The translations under genes and the position numbers were made by a program. Shown piece after piece: positions 1 to 6,900 of a DNA stretch of 52,435 bases. The stretch spans positions 1 to 52,435 of the forward strand of contig JAKOWB010000189.1 in assembly GCA_029781795.1 (NCBI GenBank), in the 5' to 3' direction. Positions within the stretch are counted from its first letter, which is position 1. Every line of letters starts with the position of its first letter. This DNA is from Pseudomonadota bacterium (GTDB taxonomy: Bacteria; Pseudomonadota; Alphaproteobacteria; Kiloniellales; JACOMY01). The notes under the pieces were generated by a model. The model made no database searches and was not told the DNA's origin. It worked only from the letters and a program-made list of their open reading frames with translations.

Positions 1-2
1 CC

Positions 3-851
3 GGCGGCATCATGGCCATCCTCGGCGAGCTCAACCGCGCCGGCCTGCTGCACACCGACGTGCCCACCGTGCACAGCAAGACCCTCGGCGAAGCCCTGAC
101 CGTGTGGGACGTGATGCAGGCCCACGACGCCGGCGTCTTCCAGTTCTACAAGGCCGCGCCGGGCGGCGTGCCGACCCAGGTGGCCTTCAGCCAGTCGCGC
201 CGCTGGAAGGAACTGGACCTCGACCGCGAGACGGGCGTGATCCGCGACGCCGAGCATGCCTTCTCCAAGGACGGCGGCCTCGCCGTGCTGAAGGGCAACC
301 TCGCGCTCGACGGCTGCATCGTGAAGACCGCCGGCGTCGACGAGTCCATCCTGGTCTTCGCCGGCCCCGCCCGCGGGTTCGATAGCCAGGACGCCGCCGT
401 GGCCGGCATCCTCGGCGGCCTGGTCCAGGCCGGCGACGTGGGGGTGATCCGCTACGAGGGCCCCAAGGGCGGCCCCGGCATGCAGGAGATGCTCTATCCC
501 ACCAGCTATCTGAAGTCGAAGGGCCTGGGCAAGGCCTGCGCCCTGATCACCGACGGCCGCTTCTCCGGCGGCACCTCCGGCCTCTCCATCGGCCACGTCA
601 GCCCCGAGGCGGCCGAGGGCGGCCTCATCGCCCTGGTCGAGACCGGCGACCGGATCGAGATCGACATCCCGGGGCGCAGCGTGCGCCTGGCGGTGGACGA
701 GGCGGTGATCGCGGAGCGGCGCGCGGCGATGGAGGCGAAGGGCGCCGCGGCCTGGAAGCCGGCCGCGCGCGAGCGCAAAGTGAGCACGGCGCTCAGGGCC
801 TACGCGGCCTTTGCGACGAGCGCGGCGATGGGGGCGGTTAGGAGGGTGTGA
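3..851 (+). CDS. ilvD: Dihydroxy-acid dehydratase, C-terminal part (5' end outside window)
   Basis: This is the last 282 codons of dihydroxy-acid dehydratase, which dehydrates 2,3-dihydroxy-isovalerate or -methylvalerate to the 2-keto acid in branched-chain amino acid synthesis. The frame is open from the first codon of the window ([14 protein letters not shown]), so the ATG at 12 is internal. The IlvD/Edd family signature [13 protein letters not shown], with the serine of the catalytic loop, is followed by [11 protein letters not shown] and a C-terminal swivel domain with [17 protein letters not shown], which favours IlvD over Edd. The iron-sulfur cysteines of the N-terminal half are not in the window. 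The gene ends at a GC-rich hairpin. Family assignment is secure; the exact substrate rests on IlvD-like motifs only. Confidence 0.93.
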   Translation, partial: GGIMAILGELNRAGLLHTDVPTVHSKTLGEALTVWDVMQAHDAGVFQFYKAAPGGVPTQVAFSQSRRWKELDLDRETGVIRDAEHAFSKDGGLAVLKGNLALDGCIVKTAGVDESILVFAGPARGFDSQDAAVAGILGGLVQAGDVGVIRYEGPKGGPGMQEMLYPTSYLKSKGLGKACALITDGRFSGGTSGLSIGHVSPEAAEGGLIALVETGDRIEIDIPGRSVRLAVDEAVIAERRAAMEAKGAAAWKPAARERKVSTALRAYAAFATSAAMGAVRRV

Positions 852-875
852 GGGGGGCCATCGGCCCCTCCTCTT
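851..875 (+). terminator. Possible intrinsic terminator after ilvD
   Basis: A GC-rich stem (GGGGCC pairing with GGCCCC, extended by G-T and G-C pairs, 3-base loop) begins at the ilvD stop codon and is followed by a C/T-rich run (CTCTTCCCCT). The T-tract is poor, so strength is uncertain. Confidence 0.45.
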
Positions 876-923
876 CCCCTAGGCAATTGCGCGGACAGCG
901 GGGTCCGGTAACCTGGCGCCCGC

Positions 924-1409
924 ATGCCGCGCTTCTGGTGGGTCAATCACAGGCAGACGCACCGTCAAGAGATCGACGGCCAGTACCTGTGGTCGCCCAA
1001 GCGCAAGTCCAACGGCGCCTACAACGAGTTCCGCCGCAAGGTGCAGGCCGTCGAGCGCGCCTGCCGCGTCACCGGCATCGACAACCCCGCCCTGCTGATC
1101 GCCAGCCACATCAAGCCCTGGCGCGTCTGCCCCACCGCCGAGGAGCGCCTGGACGGCCAGAACGGCCTCATGCTGACCCCCGACGTGGACGTGCTGTTCG
1201 ACCGGGGCTTCATCAGCTTCCAGGACGACGGCGAGGTGCTGGTGTCAGAGCGCGTGGAGACGCGCGACCTGAGGCGGCTGGGGCTGGGGCACCTGCGGTC
1301 GCTGGACGAGCTGGGTTTTGGGGAGGCGCAGCGCGGGTGGGGGACGGCGGGGTTTGCTTTGGGGCAGCAGCGGTATCAGGACTATCACCGGAGCCAGGTG
1401 TTTGTTTAG
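924..1409 (+). CDS. HNH endonuclease, probably internally deleted
   Basis: A 161-residue protein with an HNH_2-type nuclease core: ASHIKPWR, ERLDGQNGLMLTPD, then DVLFDRGFISF. These carry the His and Asn metal/catalytic positions typical of restriction-like HNH enzymes. The N-terminus (MPRFWWVNHRQT...LWSPKRKSNG) matches my recollection of the opening of a longer HNH family of roughly 280-300 residues. In those relatives a central region of over 100 residues separates this opening from the nuclease core. Here the two are joined at about codons 34-42, suggesting an in-frame internal deletion. The reading frame is intact and the core looks complete, so nuclease activity is possible. It lies at the left edge of the AT-rich cassette. 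The start ATG is supported by the conserved N-terminus. Confidence 0.75.
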   Translation: MPRFWWVNHRQTHRQEIDGQYLWSPKRKSNGAYNEFRRKVQAVERACRVTGIDNPALLIASHIKPWRVCPTAEERLDGQNGLMLTPDVDVLFDRGFISFQDDGEVLVSERVETRDLRRLGLGHLRSLDELGFGEAQRGWGTAGFALGQQRYQDYHRSQVFV

Positions 1410-1519
1410 TGACGGGGGCTACGGCGAATGCAGCTACGTTCGCTTCGAGCGGAGACAACAGCGCCTGAGGCTGCGCGCGAACATGGGCCTCGCTCTTCAA
1501 ACAATGTCTGCACGATAGT

Positions 1520-2005
1520 CTACTTAGATAACTGACAACACCTCAGCATTTTTTCTTCTAGACTATCCGCCTTCTCTTTAAGAGGCTTCAAACGCCTCCT
1601 AACATCTAAAGACAGCGAAAATATCGTGACTATAGCCGGAATGATCGAAAGCGCTATAATTAAAACTGCACTCCAACTTTCTGTTATTTTTTCTTGCGCC
1701 ATTATCGATATAAAAATGAGGACACCCACCAGAACGACGGCAATTGCACTATTAAAAAACAGATACTTCATATGCTCATTATGTAATCTCACCCTAAATA
1801 TATCGTAGTCTCCTTCAAGTTGGAAAAACTCACCAATTAGTGAGTCCGATTGGTTTTGCGTGATCAACGGTAAAAGGCTTCTCGCTCTATCTATTGACCG
1901 CACCAAACGAGCTATGCCCGCGCCTCCATACATCTGCAAAAGCGCGGCTCCGGCATGAAGGCCGACTCCCAGTTGCACTAAGCTGGAGAGATCTCCATAA
2001 TTCAT
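1520..2005 (-). CDS. Small two-helix membrane protein in AT-rich cassette
   Basis: A 161-residue protein of unknown family. The N-terminal half is soluble and partly amphipathic. Two hydrophobic helices follow at about residues 80-100 (YLFFNSAIAVVLVGVLIFIS) and 111-131 (WSAVLIIALSIIPAIVTIFS), and the C-terminal tail is charged and coiled-coil-like (RRRLKPLKEKADSLEEK). The start is set by GGAGGT four bases before the ATG at 2005; an in-frame start further upstream would overlap the divergent gene. Base composition is AT-rich, unlike the chromosome. It is divergent from the ImmA-like/PIN pair with only 24 bases between start codons, so it probably belongs to the same transferred module. I do not recognise the function. 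Confidence 0.65.
   Translation of the reverse strand: MNYGDLSSLVQLGVGLHAGAALLQMYGGAGIARLVRSIDRARSLLPLITQNQSDSLIGEFFQLEGDYDIFRVRLHNEHMKYLFFNSAIAVVLVGVLIFISIMAQEKITESWSAVLIIALSIIPAIVTIFSLSLDVRRRLKPLKEKADSLEEKMLRCCQLSK
1973..2001 (+). promoter_or_regulatory. Candidate sigma-70 promoter for the ImmA-like gene
   Basis: TTGCAC (1973-1978) and CATAAT (1996-2001) are separated by exactly 17 bases. The -10 matches consensus at 5 of 6 positions, the -35 at only 3 of 6. Transcription would begin near 2008, about 22 bases before the ATG at 2030. The promoter lies inside the 5' coding part of the divergent membrane-protein gene, so expression of the two units may interfere. Confidence 0.4.
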
Positions 2006-2029
2006 CCATACCTCCAGTTGGGCGATCGC

Positions 2030-3190
2030 ATGACCTACTATCAAAATGTGCTAGACACACTTTTACAAGCGCGGTCTTTGACGAAAGCAACGTTATCCCG
2101 CCGCCTGGAGCTAACAGAAGCGCAGCTACAACACGAGTTAGATAGAAGTCCCGAACCAAAGCAAAGCATCATCAAAGCTATTGCCAAGGAACTTGTAGTT
2201 CCTGTTTTCACATTTTACATGCGAAAACTACCAGAAGTTGACAATATATTACTAGATTTTCGCTCAGAAAATCCAGAATATCGAGAAAAAACACGAGAAA
2301 CTTTGGAGTCAATTGAATTTTCTAAAGGAATTCAAAATACAGCGAAGCTACAAAAAACGAATCGGGCAAAGATTCTTCCACATTTTCAGATTGGATCAAA
2401 TAAAGATGTAGCGCGCTTTGCTCTAGCTATAAGAGAGCATTTAGGAATATCTATAGAAGATCAAACTGAATCAAGAGATGATAAAGTCTTCTATGTGTTG
2501 TGCCGAAAGAAAATTGAATCTCACGGAATTTTTGTTCTGCACGATAGCTTTCCGAGAGAGGATGGAAGTGGTTATTGTCTATCAGACCCAAAGCATCCTG
2601 TCATTGTAATAAATACAAAAAATCAAACGCAGGGGCGGCGCCTATTCACACTAATCCACGAATTAGCTCACGTACTAATGGGTGTGTCAGGCATCTCCGA
2701 TCCCTTTGTCAGGAGAAATGATATTGAGCGCGCCTGCAATCGTTTTGCGGGATATTTTTTAGTTCCTAAGCGATATGCACCACGCTTGCTTGGGAACTTG
2801 GTCCCGGCGAAAGAGCCCGGAACAGACGATGTTCGAGCAGCATCACGCAAACTGAAAATAAGCCAAGAAGCTACTGTTCTTAGGCTTGAGCAGCTTGGCT
2901 ACTATAGCGAAGGAAGCTACGCAAACTGGAAGCGTCTAGTCTCCAATTCGAACCCCGATAACTTCCGACAAGGTGGGGGGTCTGGCAAGCCTCCGGAACA
3001 AGAAAAAGTAAAACTAGCTAAATACGGATTCAATTTTGCCAAAATATTTGGCGAAATGCTTAATGATAGTAATATAGATGAAATAAACTTGTACCGAGTA
3101 AGTGGACTTAAACCTAAATACCAAAAATCCTATTTTGATTTCGTAAAAACTATTACCGACGCCGATCTTGGTGAGATCGCCGATGAGTAA
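2030..3190 (+). CDS. HTH-like domain plus ImmA/IrrE-family metallopeptidase
   Basis: A 386-residue protein. Residues 1-62 resemble a divergent Xre-type helix-turn-helix region (LTKATLSRRLELTEAQL, then IIKAIAKELVVPVFTFY). A zinc metallopeptidase domain of the ImmA/IrrE (COG2856) type follows, with HELAH at H210-H214 and the third-ligand region NDIERACNRFAGYFLVP containing E233. A C-terminal part of about 120 residues is unassigned. In phage ImmA and Deinococcus IrrE this protease cleaves a repressor. In toxin-antitoxin-like pairs, HTH-COG2856 proteins sit upstream of a toxin gene. Here it overlaps the PIN gene by 8 bases, so regulator/antitoxin is the likely role (inference). Start: ATG at 2030 rather than the in-frame TTG at 2018, giving a normal HTH start. 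No good Shine-Dalgarno is seen. The gene is AT-rich and foreign. Confidence 0.85.
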   Translation: MTYYQNVLDTLLQARSLTKATLSRRLELTEAQLQHELDRSPEPKQSIIKAIAKELVVPVFTFYMRKLPEVDNILLDFRSENPEYREKTRETLESIEFSKGIQNTAKLQKTNRAKILPHFQIGSNKDVARFALAIREHLGISIEDQTESRDDKVFYVLCRKKIESHGIFVLHDSFPREDGSGYCLSDPKHPVIVINTKNQTQGRRLFTLIHELAHVLMGVSGISDPFVRRNDIERACNRFAGYFLVPKRYAPRLLGNLVPAKEPGTDDVRAASRKLKISQEATVLRLEQLGYYSEGSYANWKRLVSNSNPDNFRQGGGSGKPPEQEKVKLAKYGFNFAKIFGEMLNDSNIDEINLYRVSGLKPKYQKSYFDFVKTITDADLGEIADE

Positions 3191-3614
3191 AGGGGAAAAA
3201 TTCTACGAAGGCGTAGTTGACACTGCTGGTCTTCTAGCTATTTCAGAAACAACGGGTAACGTTAGAACTGCTCTCTTAGAAAGATTGAAAGACGGAAGTA
3301 TTTGTATTCTTTCTTGTGTCTGGACAGAGTTTGAATTGCTGTTTTCGGAAGAAGCTGAGAATCTAGCGCCACACATCTTGAGTAAACATTCCACAAATTT
3401 GGCACTTAAGGTGGGCGCCGCTCGCATGGCTGAAAAACTAAATTCTGGCTTTCACCGAGGAGCATACGATGACGGCACTGAACTCTACGCAGCTTCAATG
3501 GCACACTCCTGTGGCTGCCCTATTATTACTAAGGACGTTCAATTTGAACGATACGAAGAGCTCGGTTGCGACGTAGTAGACCCAACTACGTGGATTGCAG
3601 GCCTGGACGATTAA
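3183..3614 (+). CDS. PIN-domain-like putative ribonuclease toxin
   Basis: A 143-residue protein with a PIN-like pattern of acidic residues: D13 in VVDTAGLLAI, E49 in WTEFELL, D96/D97 in YDDGTELYAASMA and D118 in CPIITKD. This layout of four conserved acids, with the closing 'ITKD' strand, is typical of Mg-dependent PIN ribonucleases such as VapC. It starts at an ATG overlapping the stop region of the HTH/ImmA-like gene by 8 bases. GGTGAG (3170-3175) serves as ribosome binding site, so translation is probably coupled. The pair looks like a toxin-antitoxin-like or defence module (inference from order and domains). The codons are AT-rich like the preceding genes. It ends 21 bases before the guaA 3' remnant. 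Confidence 0.75.
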   Translation: MSKGEKFYEGVVDTAGLLAISETTGNVRTALLERLKDGSICILSCVWTEFELLFSEEAENLAPHILSKHSTNLALKVGAARMAEKLNSGFHRGAYDDGTELYAASMAHSCGCPIITKDVQFERYEELGCDVVDPTTWIAGLDD

Positions 3615-3635
3615 TCTTGAGAGAGATTCTCCCCC

Positions 3636-3899
3636 TCACTCCCACTCAATCGTCCCCGGCGGCTTGCTCGTCACGTCGTAGACCACCCGGTTCACCCCCC
3701 GCACCTCGTTGATGATGCGCGTCGCAACCGCCGCCAGAAACGCGTGGTCGAAGGGATAACTGTCCGCCGTCATGCCATCCGTGCTGGTCACCGCGCGCAG
3801 GGCCAGCACGTGGTCGTAGCTGCGGGCGTCGCCCATCACGCCCACCGTCTTCACCGGCAGCAGCACGGCGAAGGCCTGCCAGATGGCGGCGCAGAGTCC
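3636..3899 (-). pseudogene. Orphan copy of the guaA 3' end (GMP synthetase C-terminus)
   Basis: The minus strand encodes the last ~76 residues of GuaA plus about a dozen more upstream codons. Its last 76 residues differ from the intact GuaA (9418-11028) at one residue (A for G in [10 protein letters not shown]). At DNA level I count about 23 mismatches over the final ~230 bases (about 90% identity), nearly all synonymous. Similarity ends around 3899, where the frame runs into the region of the Pls-like gene's stop. No start codon or ribosome binding site makes sense, so it is a remnant, not a gene. Such displaced 3' ends are left when an element integrates into guaA and supplies its own 3' end. 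Confidence 0.9.
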
Positions 3900-3905
3900 T
3901 CCCTC

Positions 3906-6900
3906 TCACCGCCCCACCACCCCCTCCGCCCCGATCTCCGCCAGGCTGGCGCAGCCGGCCAGCCGCATGGCCGTGACCAGTTCTTCCTGCAGCAGGCCGA
4001 GGACGCGGGAGACTCCCGCGCGGCCTGAGTCGGCGAGGCCCCAGACCACGGGGCGGCCGAGGAGGACGGCGTCGGCGCCGAGGGCCAGGGCGGCGAAGAC
4101 GTGCTCGCCGCGGCGCACGCCGCCGTCGATCAGCAGAGGGGCGCTGTGGCCGGCGGTGTCCAGCGCCCGGCGCACGGCGGGCAGCATGTCGAGCGCGGCG
4201 GGCGCGCTGTCGAACTGCCGGCCGCCGTGGTTGGAGAGGATGAGGCCGGAGACGCCGCAGTCGAGGGCGCTGAGCGCGTCCTCGGCGCGCAGCACGCCCT
4301 TCAGCCACAGCGGCAGGGGCGAGGCGGCGGCCAGGTCCTTGAGGCGGGCCCAGTCGAGGCTGGGGTCCTTGGCCTGCTCGAAGGCCAGCAGGCTGGCGGC
4401 AGCGTCGCGCGCCAACCCCTCGAGGTGCGGCAGGGGCAGGCCCTCGGCCAGTTGGAAGCGGTTGCGGATGTCGCGCTCGCGCCGGCCCGACACCGGGGCA
4501 TCGACGGTCAGCACGATGGCGGCGAAGCCGGCCGCCGCGGCGCGGTGCATCAGCGCCTCGGTCCGCGCGCGGTCCTTCAGGGCATAGAGCTGGAACAGCG
4601 CGAGGCCGCCGTCCCCGCCGCCGTCTGCCTTGTCGGCCGCGTCGCCTGCTTCGCCCCGGAACGCGGCGCCGATCGCCTCCAGCGGCGTGTTGGAGAGCGT
4701 CGAGAGCACCATGCCGAGGCCGAGCTGCCGCGCCGCGGCGGCGACGGCGCGCTCGCCCTCGTCATGCACCAGGCGGTTCATCGCCGTCGGCGCCACCAGG
4801 ATCGGCGCGGCCAGGCGCCGGCCGAGCAGGTGGCAGGCGGTGGAGACCCGCGCCACGTCGACCAGCACGCGCGGGGCGAAGCGCACCTCGTCGAAGGCGG
4901 CGGCGTTGCGCGCCAGCGCGCGCTCGTCCCCGGCGCCGCCGGCGAAGTAGCCGAAGACCGCCGGGGTCAGCCTGCGCCGCGCCGCCGCCTCGAAGTCGGC
5001 GAGGGTCAGCGGCGCCTCGGCCCGCGCCCGGCGGGCATGCACGGCCAGGTGCGGGGCGACGCGGGCGCCGGCCTCCACCGCCGCGCCGGCCTCGACGATG
5101 GCGAGGCTGCCGACCTCGGCGCCGGCGCCGACCGTCGCGGGGCGGAAGATCAGCGTGCGGCGTTCGACCGAATGGCCGAAGACCAGCGCGCGGTGGTCCA
5201 GCAGCGCGCCGGCGCCGATCGTCTTCAGGTCGTACTCGCTGCCGAGCGAGGAGCAGAAGAGGCAGGCGCCGCGCCCGACCCGGGCGCCCAGCGCGCGGTA
5301 GAGCCAGGGCAGGACATGCGTGCCGCGCAGCAGCAGCAGGCTCTGCTCCAGGTCCATCACCAGCGCCTCCAGCGCCAGCCAGCGCACCCAGACGGCGCCA
5401 TAGGCCGGGTGCTCGCCGGGGCGGACCCGCCCCAGCAGCGCCCACTTGGCCAGCGGCAGCAGCAGCAGCTTCACCCCGCGCGCCAGCAGCAGCAGCGCCG
5501 GCAGCAGCAGGATCAGCGCCAGCGGCGCCGGGGCGAGCCAGCCGACCAGCAGGCCGAAGAGCAGCAGGCCGGGCACCTGCCCGCCCACCACCAGCAGCGT
5601 CTGCAGCGCGACCAGGGCGGCCTGTAGCCGGGCATAGGCGGCGGGCGCGACGCTGTCGGGCGCCAGGTCCGCGGCGCCGACCACGCGCGGCGGGCGCCCC
5701 ACGGCGATGACGCCGGCCGGCGCCGGGTCGCCCCGGCCCAGGCGGCTGAGGTCGCCCAGCAGGCTGCCGGCGCCGAGGCGCGCGCCGTCCTGCAGCACGC
5801 AGGAGTTGGCGACGATGGCCCCGGCCTCCAGCGTCACCTCGCCGAAGACCGAGACGTTGCCCGCCAGCAGGGCCCGGTCGCCGAGCGTGAGGCGCGCGGG
5901 CGCCGCGACATAGGGCGCGGCCAGCACCGGGCGGCGGCCGACGCGGGCGCCCAGCGCGCGGTAGACCCAGCCCAGGGCCTGCGACATGACCCAGAGGCGC
6001 AGGAACTGCGGAAAGAAGGGCACGTCGATCAGCCGCGCATAGAGCCAGGGGCCGGCGCGCCCGATGCGCTTCAGCAGCACCACCAGCAGGAAGTAGGCCG
6101 CCGGGATGACCAAGGCGACGGCGAGCGCGACGCCGAGGAAGAAGCGCGGCCCGGCCTCGCTGCCGTGGCCGGCGGCAAGGCGCAGCAGCGAGGGCAGGCG
6201 CCCGGCGATCCACTCGGTGAAGAGGATGCCGGCGGCGAGGGCCGCCGCCGCGGCATAGGCGACCAGCAGGTAGCCGGCGGCGCGCAGCAGGGCATTGGGG
6301 CGCGGCGGCAGCGGCGGCGCCCCGCCGTCCGGCGCGGCATCCAGTGCCCGCACCCGCCCGCCCGCCGGCACCGCCGTGTCGCCGAGGACCGAGGCCTGCG
6401 GCTCCACCACGCAACGCTCGCCCAGGGTCACCGGCGCCAGCAGCAGCGCCCCGTCGCTGAGCCGCGCCGGCTGCAGGTTGGCGTCGTGCCCGACCCAGGC
6501 GCCGGCGCCGATCGTCACCAGGTCGAGGTCCTGCAGGTCGACCGCCTCCAGCCGCGCGCCGGCACCGATCCGCGCGCCGCAGAGCCGGTAGAAGGCGTTC
6601 AGCAGCGCCGTGCCGCGCAGCGCGCCCAGCGGGTACTCCAGGCAGCGGAAGAGGTTGTTCACCATCATCCAGCGGTGATAGCGCCCGCTCCACAGCGCGA
6701 CGCGGCCGGGCCGGGCGCGGCCGAGGATCGCCCACTTCAGCAGCAGGGCGGTCAGCATCGAGAGCAGCAGCGCCGCGCCGATCCCCAGCGGCGCCAGCAG
6801 GAACAGCCCCCAGCGCCCGAGCGGGCCGGAGAGAGCGTCCAGCAGCAGCAGCAGCGGCACCACCCCGGCGGCATAGACCAGCGGGCGCAGCAGCAGGCCG

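Noticed and set aside
3636..3866. guaA 3' fragment as a functional small gene
   Set aside because: It has no ribosome binding site or independent start. It lacks the glutaminase and ATP-binding parts and is best read as a remnant.
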